Of a stretch of 64,000 bases of DNA, positions 25,097-34,084 are shown piece after piece. Origin of the DNA: Microvirga sesbaniae (GTDB lineage: Bacteria; Pseudomonadota; Alphaproteobacteria; Rhizobiales; Beijerinckiaceae); the NCBI RefSeq assembly GCF_025460805.1, contig NZ_JAMXFJ010000011.1, positions 121,793 through 185,792 on the forward strand, in the 5' to 3' direction. Every line of letters starts with the position of its first letter. Position 1 is the first letter of the stretch. The notes under the pieces are model-generated. The model ran no database searches. It was not told the origin of the DNA and worked only from the letters and a program-made list of their open reading frames with translations. Made by a program: the position numbers and the translations under genes.

Positions 25097-26662
25097 ATGA
25101 GCGCGCCCGGTGGTTCGGCCAAGCCCCTGTCCCAGAAGGCTCTGCAGCAGGAGGTCGAGCAGTTCCGCCTCGACAACAGCAACCTGCGCCTCGACAACCA
25201 GGCCCTGAAGGACGAGATCGCCCGGCTCAAGAACCTGCCGCCGCGCCCGCCCTTCAAGCCATCCGGCATGGAGAAAGCCACCCAGCCGCGCCCCACAGGT
25301 CCGGGCCGGCGCCCTGGCCGTGGCGCCAAACGGGATCAGGTCACCCGCGAGGTCACGCTCCCGGTCGAGGCTCCGCCCGGCTCGCGCTTCAAAGGCTACA
25401 AGACGGTCATCCGACGGGATCTGATCCTGACCGCGGAGGTGGTGCGCTACAAGCGGGAACGCTGGCTCACGCCCGAGGGCCAGGCCCTCATCGCACCCTT
25501 GCCCGCGGGGATCACCGGCGGGTTCGGTCCCGGTGTGCGGCGGTTCTGCCTCGCCCTGCACACGCAAGGTCAGGTGACCACCGAGCGCCTGACCGATCTG
25601 CTGAACGGCATCGGCCTGGCGATCTCCAAGCGCGAGGTCGTGCGCCTGCTCACCTCGGATCTGGAGATGTTCGAACAGGAGGACCGCGTGGTCCTGCAGG
25701 CGGGCCTGACCTCCTCACCCTACCTCACCGTCGACGATACAGGGGCGCGCCATGCCCGTCGTCCCGCTGTGACCACCCAGATCGGCGGCGAGCGCTTTTG
25801 CGTCTTCCGCACCAGCCGATCGAAATCGCGCCTGAACTTCCTGACGCTGCTGCGAGCTGGCTGCGAGGACTACGTCGTCAACGAAGCCGCCCTGGATTAT
25901 CTGCGGGCGCAATCCATCGAGGCCGCCGTGATCGCCCGGCTGGCGGCGCATCCGGACCAGGTGTTCGGCTCGCAGATGGCGTGGTGGCAGCATCTGCTGC
26001 GCTGCTCGATCAACATCTTCGACCGGCCTCTGCTGCAGGCGCTGGACGAGGCCGCCACCTGGGGGGCGCTCCGGCATCACGGGCTGATGGAGACCACCGT
26101 CGTGGTCTCCGACGATGCCGGGCAGTTCCGGGTGGCCACGCATGCCCTGTGCTGGGTTCATGCCGAGCGCCACCTGCAGAAGCTGATGCCGGCCTCCCCC
26201 AAGCAGGCCCAGGCGGTGGAATTGGTCCGTGAGGCGATCTGGTGCTTCTATCGGAGCCTGAAGCTGTGGAAGCAAAGCCCCTCGCCAGGTGGGGAGCGGG
26301 CCTTCCGGTGGCAGTTTGACCGGATCTTTGGCCTGCGCACCGGCTACAAGGAGCTCGACGACTTGCTGGCCCGGCTGGCGCGGAGGAAGAACGAATTGCT
26401 GCGGGTGCTCGAGCGTCCCGAGATCCCGCTGCACACCAATGCCTCTGAGAACGACCTGCGCGCCTGGGTGATCAAGCGCAAGATCTCCGGCGGCACGATG
26501 AGCGCCGATGGCCGAGTGGCTCGGGATGTGATGCTGGGGCTGTCGAAGACCTGCCGCAAGCTCGGGCTGTCGTTCTTCACCTATCTCGGGGACCGGCTCG
26601 GCCTGAACCCAGACCAGCCGAAGATCCCGCCGCTGGCTGACCTCGTGGCCCGAGGAGCCTGA
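25097..26662 (+). CDS. IS66-family transposase
   Basis: The 521-residue DDE transposase of the TnpC/IS66 type has an N-terminal coiled coil (about 11-48, EQFRLDNSNLRLDNQALKDE), a basic linker, a zinc-finger-like/HTH region and the catalytic core. The core has YLTVDDTGARH (Asp213/214), VVVSDDAGQF and a conserved C-terminal HTNASENDLR with the glutamate. The frame is intact and the length normal for IS66. ATG at 25097 lies about 60 bases inside the left inverted repeat. It may still be active, though it lacks TnpA and TnpB. Confidence 0.92.
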   Translation: MSAPGGSAKPLSQKALQQEVEQFRLDNSNLRLDNQALKDEIARLKNLPPRPPFKPSGMEKATQPRPTGPGRRPGRGAKRDQVTREVTLPVEAPPGSRFKGYKTVIRRDLILTAEVVRYKRERWLTPEGQALIAPLPAGITGGFGPGVRRFCLALHTQGQVTTERLTDLLNGIGLAISKREVVRLLTSDLEMFEQEDRVVLQAGLTSSPYLTVDDTGARHARRPAVTTQIGGERFCVFRTSRSKSRLNFLTLLRAGCEDYVVNEAALDYLRAQSIEAAVIARLAAHPDQVFGSQMAWWQHLLRCSINIFDRPLLQALDEAATWGALRHHGLMETTVVVSDDAGQFRVATHALCWVHAERHLQKLMPASPKQAQAVELVREAIWCFYRSLKLWKQSPSPGGERAFRWQFDRIFGLRTGYKELDDLLARLARRKNELLRVLERPEIPLHTNASENDLRAWVIKRKISGGTMSADGRVARDVMLGLSKTCRKLGLSFFTYLGDRLGLNPDQPKIPPLADLVARGA

Positions 26663-26728
26663 GGCCCGCAATCTGCTCTGCTGACGTTCAGGCGTTATCC
26701 GCTCATCAGCCTGCCACGGAGACACATC

Positions 26729-26905
26729 ATGCACGAGGACAGTCCCACCACCCGCACCGCGATGATCCTGATCTTCATGGGGCTGGTGGTTGCCCTGGCC
26801 GCCGTGCTGTTTGTGATGATCGCTTACGGCTATGGGGAAACGTCAGGGCCGGGAGGGTTCCCGTCTGCTCAGGTAGACGGTCGGAACTACCAGGCGGCAC
26901 GGTGA
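26729..26905 (+). CDS. Small single-pass membrane protein inside the IS66 element
   Basis: The 58-codon gene has GGAG seven bases before ATG. The product has a charged start (MHEDSPTTRT), one long hydrophobic helix (about 11-33, AMILIFMGLVVALAAVLFVM) and a polar tail. It lies after the transposase stop and before the right inverted repeat, so it travels with the element. I know no family for it. It may be a passenger or a relic, but the strong ribosome-binding site and clean topology support a real gene. Confidence 0.55.
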   Translation: MHEDSPTTRTAMILIFMGLVVALAAVLFVMIAYGYGETSGPGGFPSAQVDGRNYQAAR

Positions 26906-26970
26906 TCCATAGATTGAGTCCCGAAGGCCAGTCTGGAGGTATCCCTTGCCCCCTAATCTGCCCCAGTTAC

Positions 26971-27421
26971 CCAAAAGCTAAGCTTTCGTACAGATGCTAA
27001 GGTATTGACTTAACAGGAAAGAACAGGATCAATGGAAGCTAAACCGCAATTGACTACGATCTGTCAGACGGTTTTGAGCTATTTTGTCGGGCTGCATCGC
27101 AAGCCACTCCATCGGAGCCCTCATAACCGGCGCTCATAGAAGCTCATGGGTGCCCGAGGGGCCTTAGAAGTCCTTATTTTAAGCCATTCTAGCGCGCTTG
27201 AGGGAAGCCCAGCCCTCTTTGCGTTGTAAACGAAATCCCTCACCAATCGTCTTCAAACGATCGTTTGTTCACGTCCGGAAGAACTGTACAAGGCTGCTCC
27301 CGCAGGGTGATCGTCCGTTGGTCCGGTAAGGATGCGGGTCGAGCAGATGCATAGGCTCCCGCCCTCTGATGATCTTCGCGCCCCATTATAGCGGAACATT
27401 GAGGCAAGCAGGGTCTTGCCA
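26971..27421. other. AT-richer intergenic stretch
   Basis: About 450 bases lie between the IS66 right end and the toxin-antitoxin operator, with lower GC than the surroundings. No coding frame or hairpin terminator stands out. Confidence 0.4.
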
Positions 27422-27452
27422 TTTGGCATCGAAATCGTATTTTATTGCCAAA
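27422..27452 (+). promoter_or_regulatory. Inverted repeat, likely antitoxin operator
   Basis: TTTGGCA at 27422-27428 and TGCCAAA at 27446-27452 form a 7-bp inverted repeat spaced by 17 bases, ending 13 bases before the antitoxin ATG. An AT-rich stretch between the arms could hold the -10 region. The place fits autoregulation by the DUF2384 antitoxin. Confidence 0.55.
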
Positions 27453-27465
27453 CCTTGGAGGCACC

Positions 27466-27879
27466 ATGACGGCTCTGGTTCGCATCAATACGGCACCCCG
27501 TGATTTCGTCCCCGCGCCGATCACCGATGAAGAGGCGGCCGCGATGTTTCGGGCCGCGGTCAACCTGTTCGGTGTTTGGGGTCTGACGGACGATCAGGCT
27601 GCCACCCTGCTCGATCTTCCCGTACGAACCTATCGCAGGTGGAAGGCCGGCGAGCTTGGTCGCATCGATCGCGACGGCAAAGCCCGGCTCTCGAACCTGA
27701 TGGGCATCCATAAGGCTCTCCGCTTGATCTTTCGTGAGCCGCAACGAGGATACAGCTGGATCAAGTCCCCCAACGCGGCGTTCGCCGGGCGGTCGGCCCT
27801 TGATGTGATGTTGGCCGGCGATCTGACCGATCTGATGCGCGTGCGCCGCTATCTGGATGCCGAGCGGGGCTCTTGGTGA
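27466..27879 (+). CDS. Xre/MbcA/ParS-family antitoxin (DUF2384)
   Basis: The 137-residue protein has a helix-turn-helix-like N-terminal region (about 22-65, DDQAATLLDLPVRTYRRWKA) and the C-terminal MbcA/ParS toxin-binding domain, with LMGIHKALRLIFREP and the NAAFAGRSALDVML motif. GGAGG lies five bases before ATG at 27466. The gene overlaps the RES toxin gene by four bases (GTGA). It should neutralise the RES toxin and repress the operon through the inverted repeat just upstream. Confidence 0.92.
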   Translation: MTALVRINTAPRDFVPAPITDEEAAAMFRAAVNLFGVWGLTDDQAATLLDLPVRTYRRWKAGELGRIDRDGKARLSNLMGIHKALRLIFREPQRGYSWIKSPNAAFAGRSALDVMLAGDLTDLMRVRRYLDAERGSW

Positions 27880-28589
27880 TCGACATCGAGTCCATTCCCG
27901 TCAGTGCTGTCCGTTGGGCGGGTGCTGTCAGGATCATCCGAAGCCTATACCCGCCGATCGACCTCTTCGAGGATATCGCGGACCCCGCCGACTGGCCGCT
28001 CCTGATCTCGGCCGAGCAGAAGACCAATCCCCGCCTGATGGAAAGCATCGGCAATCTGGATCTCGTTCCGGAGCAGAGACGGATGGCCGGTCCAGGAGCC
28101 ACCTATCTCATGGCGCCGTTTACCCATGTCAGCGTGGACCGCCCAAGCCGGTTCAGCGATGGCACCTTCGGCGTCCTCTATGCCGGTCGCACGTTCGAGG
28201 TCGCTCTGTTCGAGACGATCTACCACCATGCCGGCTTCATGGCGCGGACGAGCGAGCCGGCCGGATGGACATCTCAGTTTCGAGAGATCGTCCTCGACGT
28301 GACGGCCCTGCTGCACGATCTCAGGGGCCTTGAGGCCGACCCCGAGGGCATTCTCGACCCGGACCACTACGCGGCAGGACAGGCGCTGGGGTTGCGCCTC
28401 CGGACGGCAGGGGCGGATGGGATCGTCTATCCGAGCATCCGCCGTCCAGGGGGCGAATGTGTTGGCCTCCTGTATCCGGATTGCGCGGCAAACCCCGTTC
28501 AGGGACGACATCTCGACTATCATTGGAATGGCTCGAGCGTCGATTTCTATCGCGATGCGAGCACGGGCGAAGTGTATCAGATCGTGTGA
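27876..28589 (+). CDS. RES-domain toxin
   Basis: The 237-residue product carries the RES domain of Xre-RES toxin-antitoxin systems. The conserved Arg is in YAGRTFEVALFET, which also supplies the Glu, and the Ser is in YPSIRRPGG. Known members (for example MbcT, ParT) degrade NAD+ or ADP-ribosylate a target. The GTG start overlaps the antitoxin stop (GTGA), typical of coupled TA genes. The pair looks complete and functional. A serine recombinase follows on the same strand. Confidence 0.92.
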   Translation: MIDIESIPVSAVRWAGAVRIIRSLYPPIDLFEDIADPADWPLLISAEQKTNPRLMESIGNLDLVPEQRRMAGPGATYLMAPFTHVSVDRPSRFSDGTFGVLYAGRTFEVALFETIYHHAGFMARTSEPAGWTSQFREIVLDVTALLHDLRGLEADPEGILDPDHYAAGQALGLRLRTAGADGIVYPSIRRPGGECVGLLYPDCAANPVQGRHLDYHWNGSSVDFYRDASTGEVYQIV

Positions 28590-28713
28590 GATGGGCGTGC
28601 ATATCCGATGAGGCGTCGCTTGCCCAGGATGGGTTTGAAACGGGGGGCCTCCCTCCTCGAGGAACCGGTTCCACGGATCTTCGGGGCTCACCTGATCGTG
28701 TCCAGGTTCTAAC

Positions 28714-29637
28714 GTGCGGCGCCCTGCCCTTTCGAATCGCCTGATCGGCTATGCCCGCGTGTCGACGGACCACCAGGCAACAACGGCGCAGATCGACGAA
28801 CTGCAGGCCGCCGGCTGTGCGGTCGTTCACCAGGAACACGGCTCGGGTGCATCCCGCGCCCGGCCCGTTCTCTCCCGGATCCTGCGCGAGATTCGGCCTG
28901 ACGAGGTCGTGTTGGTGGTCCGGTTGGATCGTCTGGCGCGTTCCGTCAGCCATCTCCTGGAGGTCATCGAGGACCTGAAGCGGAAAGGGGCCCATTTCCG
29001 CAGCCTGAGAGATCCGATCGACACGTCGACACCTCAGGGCATGTTTTCGCTCCAGGTCCTGGGCGCCGTCGCTCAGCTGGAGCGGTCCCTCATCTCGGAG
29101 CGCACCAAGGCGGGTCTCAGAGCTGCGAAAGCCCATGGCAGGCGGCTCGGAAATCCAGGTGTGCGGGAGCGCCGGCCGGAGACGTTGCGCAGGATGTCAC
29201 GGGCTCGGGAGAAGCTCTATGTCGATCGTCTGATCAACTCCGCCGAGACGTGGCTGCCCACGGTTCGACAGATGCGCCCTGGGCAGAGCTGGGAGGACGT
29301 CGCTCAGATCCTCAACAGCAAGGGGCAGTCCCGGGCGGTCGAGAGGTTGCGGCGGGCGGTTCGAACGTTGGTCGGACAGAAGATGGCGGAACCCGCCTTG
29401 CTGCAGCGCTCCCTTCGCCGGTCCCCGGACGATCGCTTGATGAGGCTGATCGCCGGGATCGCCATGGCCGACCCTCTCCCTCCGGGGCATCACGACCCAG
29501 CTCGAAGCCAGGAAGGAGCAGACCCCGCGTGGCGGCCGGAAGTGGTTGGCATCCTCCGTGAAGTTTCAGTTGGACCGGGGCAAGGAGATCGGCTTCGGAG
29601 TGCCGTCTCCCGAGCGACCGCCGAGGTCAATCCGTGA
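28714..29637 (+). CDS. Serine recombinase (resolvase/invertase), C-terminus frameshifted
   Basis: The catalytic domain (about 5-150) is intact: YARVST with the nucleophilic Ser, VVRLDRLARSVSHL and the SLISERTKAGLRAAKA helix. A long C-terminal region follows, as in Methylobacteriaceae resolvase-like proteins. Near 29475 the reading changes frame: the usual ending (LRGI..QLE....TPRGGRKW) continues in another frame to about 29630, while this frame runs on as unrelated sequence. The second copy at 54729-55652 shows the normal ending order. It probably keeps some activity, because the lesion is beyond the catalytic domain. It lies just after a toxin-antitoxin pair. Confidence 0.8.
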   Translation: MRRPALSNRLIGYARVSTDHQATTAQIDELQAAGCAVVHQEHGSGASRARPVLSRILREIRPDEVVLVVRLDRLARSVSHLLEVIEDLKRKGAHFRSLRDPIDTSTPQGMFSLQVLGAVAQLERSLISERTKAGLRAAKAHGRRLGNPGVRERRPETLRRMSRAREKLYVDRLINSAETWLPTVRQMRPGQSWEDVAQILNSKGQSRAVERLRRAVRTLVGQKMAEPALLQRSLRRSPDDRLMRLIAGIAMADPLPPGHHDPARSQEGADPAWRPEVVGILREVSVGPGQGDRLRSAVSRATAEVNP

Positions 29638-29866
29638 TCCGATAGCCGCGACCCTGCTTGCGCTGCAGCCAAGCTTCAAACGCCAGGTTGGTGCGGCAAT
29701 GGCTTTTGTGCAGTTCGATGATCCGCCGGCAGGTCGTGCCGATACGACCCCACTCCCGGACGAACGCGACGTCTCCGAACAGGCTCGCCTCTATGGAGAG
29801 CCGGCAGTAGCGAGCCATGTTCGACGCCGGATTTCGGCGGTGAAGGATGGGTTTCAATGGGGACAA
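29627..29866 (-). CDS. WGR-domain protein
   Basis: The 79-residue frame carries a WGR domain: MARYCRLSIEASLFG, VREWGRIGTT with the defining Trp-Gly-Arg, and a C-terminal LQRKQGRGY. WGR domains occur alone in small plasmid proteins of alphaproteobacteria and are thought to bind nucleic acid. The start is uncertain because the homologous part begins near residue 10. It is convergent with the recombinase gene and overlaps its end by about ten bases. Confidence 0.65.
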   Translation of the reverse strand: MSPLKPILHRRNPASNMARYCRLSIEASLFGDVAFVREWGRIGTTCRRIIELHKSHCRTNLAFEAWLQRKQGRGYRITD

Positions 29867-30106
29867 TCGCGCATCGAACTGGTATCGCGCGGATCGGGAG
29901 CCCGATGTAGTTCAAAGCTTGAATCGGTTCTGCTCTCATGGATTCACGGCCTTGATCGGTCCCGGTTCTCAACAGCTAATCCCGTTGGGAGCTCCCAACC
30001 GGCTCGACTCTTAAGTGGTGCTGGGCCGCAACCGGGCGCGCGTCCCCTAACCTGCTGATCCCGAACTTGTCTTTTCGTTCATTGCCCATCATCTCTCGGG
30101 CCCAGA

Positions 30107-30919
30107 GGCACGGTCAATTTAACAAGCTGAAGTCGAGGCGCATTTCTTGGCTCGACGGATCAGACGGCATTCGCGATGCCGGCCACCTCATCCCAGACCT
30201 GAAAGGCCTGAGCGCGAGCATGGCGATAACCCGCAGCAATGGTTTTGGTAGGACGGCGGAAGAGGTTGGCTGCCTGATCGTGGACGCAGAGGAAGCGTTG
30301 GGCCTGCCCGGCTGACTTGAAGCGCTTCATGATCCGCTCCCGCTTTCGGGTCGGCTGGTGGCTATTCTCCGCTCGATTGTTCAGACCCCGATGCTGCCGC
30401 TGTCCGACGCTCGGCATGATCTCGCGCTTGTCCGAGACGTAGCTCTCGAGTTTGTCGGTGATCATCACGCGTGGAGTGATGCCCTGCTTCTTGAGGAGCT
30501 TGCGCAACAAGCGCTTAGCGGATTTGGCAGAGCGGCTGCTCTGGACCAGGATGTCGAGCACGACCCCATGTTGATCCACCGCTCGCCACAGCCAATGCTT
30601 CCGACCAGAAATGCTGATGACAACCTCGTCGAGATGCCATTTGTCACCAGGAGCCGGCAGGCGCCTGCGGATTAATTGGCAAAATCCTGACCGAACTTCA
30701 GCGCCCACTGTCAGACGGTCTCATGGCTGACCAGGATCCCGCGGGCAGCCAGCATCTCCTCCACCATCCGGAGGCTCAGGGGAAAGCGGAAGTACAGCCA
30801 CACGGCATGGCTGATCACCTCAGCTGGAAAGCGGTGGCGGGCGTAACGAGGATGGCGAGGCGATTTCATCCCTCACCTATGCCCCGATCCGGTCACACCC
30901 TGGTTAATTTGACGATGCC
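30107..30919 (-). mobile_element. Decayed IS6-family insertion sequence
   Basis: The 813-base unit is bounded by imperfect inverted ends: GGCACGGTCAATTTAAC at 30107 against the complement GGCATCGTCAAATTAAC ending at 30919. It encloses a broken transposase. No 8-bp target duplication was seen. Its right end lies three bases from the stop of the L,D-transpeptidase gene, so the insertion may have trimmed that gene. Confidence 0.65.
30160..30869 (-). pseudogene. IS6-family transposase with nonsense codon and frameshift
   Basis: Reading from ATG at 30869, the product shows the IS6 N-terminus (RHRFPAEVISHAVWLYFRFP, then LRMVEEMLAARGI and VSHETV). A TGA at 30711-30713 stands where the family has a tryptophan. 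After QWALKFGQDFAN a frameshift leads into the catalytic core (WHLDEVVISISGRKHWLWRA, then MITDKLESY). The C-terminal half is then intact to 30160. Two lesions make it inactive. Confidence 0.8.
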
Positions 30920-30922
30920 CGT

Positions 30923-32128
30923 TCAAGTCCTGTTTGCCAGGCGCGCGGGCACGATCTCCTGTGCTCCAAGGATCATCGGCTGGTCATGGATGAAACTCAT
31001 TGCGGCGCCACCGACGGGCGCGGACGTCAACAGCGACGGCAGTTCATTCAGCCACGTGGACGGGGCGTCCTGCGGTGCAAGGGCCATGAGCCGTTCTTCC
31101 ATGGCTGGAGGAGAGGGGGCCTTTGCGTCAGCGGATGATGGTGTGCAGGTATTTGATCCGGGACACGCCGGTCGCATTGCCTGTGCAGACGCAATCACCC
31201 GCTCGAGGCCAGCATAGGCCAGCGCCTCGGGACGGCTGACCTCACCCAGTGAGATGCCGCGGCGCCACAGAGTGGTGAAGGATGGGTGCTGCCCGCCATC
31301 GGCATAGGTGGTTCGGATGGCCGCCCTGCCCTCCTCCAGCAACACCGCCATGTGGTCGTCTTCCATGGCCCGGTGGACCACCACCTCTGCTTCGGTCTCT
31401 GGGCTCTTAGCCGGTCGGAAGGTGTATCGCCCCGCCGAAACGCTCACCTCCAGTTCTTCCCTGGTGGCCTCGAAGCGGTCGGAGCCCTCCTTGAGTTGAC
31501 GCCAGAATGCGATGTTCGGATCCAGGCGATGCTGAACGAGGTTTTCCGCCGTCATGCGAAACGGATAGGCTTGCAGCTGGACGGCCTTCTGGCCACCCCT
31601 GAACGCCTCCCGCATGAGGGCGTAGATCTCCGCCATTCCCACATCCGTCATGGCATAGCATCCGGCGGAGGAGCAGGTTCCGTGAACCATCAGGGCGGAC
31701 CCAGTGGCCCCGTGCGCCCGGTCGTAGGCGTTGGGAAATCCCGTGTCGAAGGAGAGATAATGCTTGGACTTCGGGTTCATCTGGGCTGCGGTGACAGCAT
31801 AGAAGCCTTCCGGCGTCTGCCGGTCGCCCTCCTTCTGCTTGGGACCGAGTTGGCCCGACCAGCGGCAGATCGGGAATATTTTGAGGCGAACATACAGGCC
31901 GCTGGTGCTGCGCTTCCAGACTTCGAGCTCCGCCTCCTTTTTGTAGATGCGGATTAGCATCGGTTCCGCGGGAGTGGTGTTGCTCCCTTTCATCAGGGTC
32001 ATCGTTGCTGGCGGGATGGGAGTTTCGTGCTTCGGATATAAGGGCGCAGCCTCCGCGACATGTCCCATCAGGGCAGCGGCTATGAGAGCCAGGACAGGCA
32101 GATGTGACCATCTGAGCATGGAGATCAT
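30923..32128 (-). CDS. Periplasmic L,D-transpeptidase (YafK-like)
   Basis: The 401-residue exported protein has a signal peptide (about 1-28, ending VAEA). Its L,D-transpeptidase domain (about 55-190) has RQTPEGFY and the catalytic motif HGTCSSAGC with Cys157 and His149. Homologs are YafK-type enzymes that crosslink or trim peptidoglycan or lipoprotein anchors. The last 200 residues hold no recognised domain. The gene ends only three bases from the edge of an IS6-type element, so its natural C-terminus may have been altered. It stands alone. Confidence 0.85.
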   Translation of the reverse strand: MISMLRWSHLPVLALIAAALMGHVAEAAPLYPKHETPIPPATMTLMKGSNTTPAEPMLIRIYKKEAELEVWKRSTSGLYVRLKIFPICRWSGQLGPKQKEGDRQTPEGFYAVTAAQMNPKSKHYLSFDTGFPNAYDRAHGATGSALMVHGTCSSAGCYAMTDVGMAEIYALMREAFRGGQKAVQLQAYPFRMTAENLVQHRLDPNIAFWRQLKEGSDRFEATREELEVSVSAGRYTFRPAKSPETEAEVVVHRAMEDDHMAVLLEEGRAAIRTTYADGGQHPSFTTLWRRGISLGEVSRPEALAYAGLERVIASAQAMRPACPGSNTCTPSSADAKAPSPPAMEERLMALAPQDAPSTWLNELPSLLTSAPVGGAAMSFIHDQPMILGAQEIVPARLANRT

Positions 32129-32404
32129 AGGCGGCTTTCGGTTGCTGGGTGCGAAGGGCTCTTATGGCGTTTGTAACGGGTTGAGACTGCCATTTGCAGA
32201 AAATTGCGGCAACAAACGGCTTGCCTCAATCCCAGAGCTCCGTGAAGCGGGTACCGCGAACGGCCCTCTGGCGCCGTAACATCACTCAGTGTCACATTCC
32301 ATGTTTGGCGGGTGATCCGATTAGATGCAGCCGATACTTGTCCCCTCGGTGCCACCGGAAGACCTCGCCCAGCCTTCGGCAGCTTCGGGAGCCGGTGACA
32401 TGAG

Positions 32405-34084
32405 CTACGATGACCGGGTCGGATCGGTCAGCGGTTCGGCTAGGTCATGGCCATGAGATCCAGGATCCGGGGGTGGCCCGCCCGGTTGCCGCTCGATCAT
32501 GCGATGCACGCGCGGCCGACCTGGCCCCTGATGAAGGTCCCGGAGCCGTTCTCCCACGGTAGCATCGGCCTGCGTGATACGTTGGTTGTGCCGCACGTAG
32601 TCCAGCCACGTCGGACTATGGTAGCGCTCGAGCCAGACCTCGGGGTTTTCCAGATCCCGCAGCAGCGTCCAATGACGCGCGCCGTCCCGACGGCGGATCC
32701 GTCGCCGCTCCGCCATCACGGCGAGAAAGGCCGCGATATCTGTTTCCCGGATCATGTATTCGATTGTGATCACGACTGGGCCGCTGCGTGGGAGGATATC
32801 GACGGCAAGATCAGGCTCCGTCCAGCGGTTGAGCGGATCAAGGTTCAGTGTCTTCATCTCAGGCAAGGGCAGCCGCAGGCCAAGGACCGCTCCGGCCACC
32901 AGCACCCCCGCGGCGATCAGAAGAGCGTCCGACGTCCCGAACCGGGCGGCCGCCACGCCCCAGATCCAGCTGCCGAAGGCCATGCCGCCGAAGGTTGCCA
33001 TCTGGTAGAGGGCTAAGGCGCGCCCGACCACCCAGCGGGGCGAGGACAACTGCACGGTGGCATTGAAGCTCGAGAGCGCCAGCACCCAGCTCGCCCCACC
33101 AAGGGCCATCGCAACGATCGTCACAAGCGTGAAAGGGCTCAATCCAGCGACTGAAGCGCAGACGGCAAAGCTGATGAAGGCGATGCGTACCAGCGCCTCA
33201 AGCGACAGGGCCTGCCTGAGGCGCGCGCTGAGAAGGGCGCCGCCGACGGCCCCGGCGCCAAAGCCACCAAGCAGCAGGCCATAGGTGAGCGGACCGCCCT
33301 GGATCAGGTCGCGGGCAACGAGCGGCATCAGGGCCTGGACGGCGATGGCCGCGACACCGAAGGCCGCTCCCCGCAAGAGCACCACGCTGAGATTGGGCGA
33401 CATGGCGATATAGCGGATTCCCGCTGCCATGGCCGATCCGAGGGCTTCAGGGGGTAAGGTTCGCGGCGGCCGCACAAGCCGCCAGCGTGCCAGAACGACA
33501 ATCAGTCCGAGATAGCTGATCGCATTGACGGCAAAGGCGGCGAAGGCGCCGACCGTTGCGACGATGATGCCGCCGAGGGCCGGCCCGAGGCTGCGGGCGA
33601 TGTTGAAACCCATGCTGTTGAGGGCGATCGCGGCCGGCAGATCAGCGCGGGGCACCATCTCGCCCACCAGCGACTGCCAGGCGGGCCCATTGAAGGCCGT
33701 GCCGCAGCCGACGAGAAAAGTGAACCCAAGCAGAAGCCACGGCGTCACGAGGCCATAATAGGTACACAAGGTCAGTGCTACTGACACGGCCAACAGGAAG
33801 AGTTGCGAGACGAGCATGAGCTGCCGACGATCGAAATTGTCGGCGATGGCGCCGGCCATGAGTGAGAACAGCATGATCGGCAGCGTCGTCGAGGCCTGCA
33901 CCAGGGCGATGAGGTCGGCCGACGCGCCGATGGAGGTCATCAGCCAGGCCGCACCGACCGACTGGATCAATCCGCCGAAGTTGGAGGCCAAGCTGGCGAT
34001 CCAGACAGCCAGGAAGATGCGATGCTGGAAGGGCGATAAGGAGGATATCCGCCTGGGCGGGACGTCAGCATCTTTTGGTGGCAT
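32405..34084 (-). CDS. MFS transporter (EntS-like) with C-terminal soluble domain
   Basis: About the first 410 residues form the twelve-helix MFS core of the MFS_3/EntS type. Signs are VWIASLASNFGGLIQSVGAA, the loop GAIADNFDRRQLML and FNGPAWQSLVGEMVPR. After about 420 a soluble tail follows (EYMIRETDIAAFLAVMAERR, then YHSPTWLDYVRHNQRITQAD), like a small ferredoxin-fold or monooxygenase-like domain seen in many alphaproteobacterial members. It should be an exporter of the drug/siderophore type; the substrate is unknown. I chose ATG at 34084; an upstream extension to 34225 is rich in unlikely residues. Confidence 0.88.
   Translation of the reverse strand: MPPKDADVPPRRISSLSPFQHRIFLAVWIASLASNFGGLIQSVGAAWLMTSIGASADLIALVQASTTLPIMLFSLMAGAIADNFDRRQLMLVSQLFLLAVSVALTLCTYYGLVTPWLLLGFTFLVGCGTAFNGPAWQSLVGEMVPRADLPAAIALNSMGFNIARSLGPALGGIIVATVGAFAAFAVNAISYLGLIVVLARWRLVRPPRTLPPEALGSAMAAGIRYIAMSPNLSVVLLRGAAFGVAAIAVQALMPLVARDLIQGGPLTYGLLLGGFGAGAVGGALLSARLRQALSLEALVRIAFISFAVCASVAGLSPFTLVTIVAMALGGASWVLALSSFNATVQLSSPRWVVGRALALYQMATFGGMAFGSWIWGVAAARFGTSDALLIAAGVLVAGAVLGLRLPLPEMKTLNLDPLNRWTEPDLAVDILPRSGPVVITIEYMIRETDIAAFLAVMAERRRIRRRDGARHWTLLRDLENPEVWLERYHSPTWLDYVRHNQRITQADATVGERLRDLHQGPGRPRVHRMIERQPGGPPPDPGSHGHDLAEPLTDPTRSS

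Larger units (their letters stand above)
25034..26970 (+). mobile_element. IS66-family insertion sequence with an extra small gene
   Basis: The ends are imperfect inverted repeats beginning with GTAA, as expected for IS66. The left end is GTAAGTGGGGCAGTTTCGGG at 25034. The right end is the complement of GTAACTGGGGCAGATTAGGG, finishing at 26970 (18 of 21 bases match). The flanking octamers CAAAATGC and CCAAAAGC agree at 6 of 8 positions, a possible worn 8-bp target duplication. Inside are the TnpC-type transposase and a 58-codon membrane-protein gene. The accessory tnpA/tnpB genes found in classical IS66 are absent. Confidence 0.75.

Noticed and set aside
24979..26232. 417-codon plus-strand frame in another frame over the IS66 transposase
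   Set aside because: The transposase frame carries the DDE motifs and matches IS66; this one is Arg/Pro/Gly-rich.
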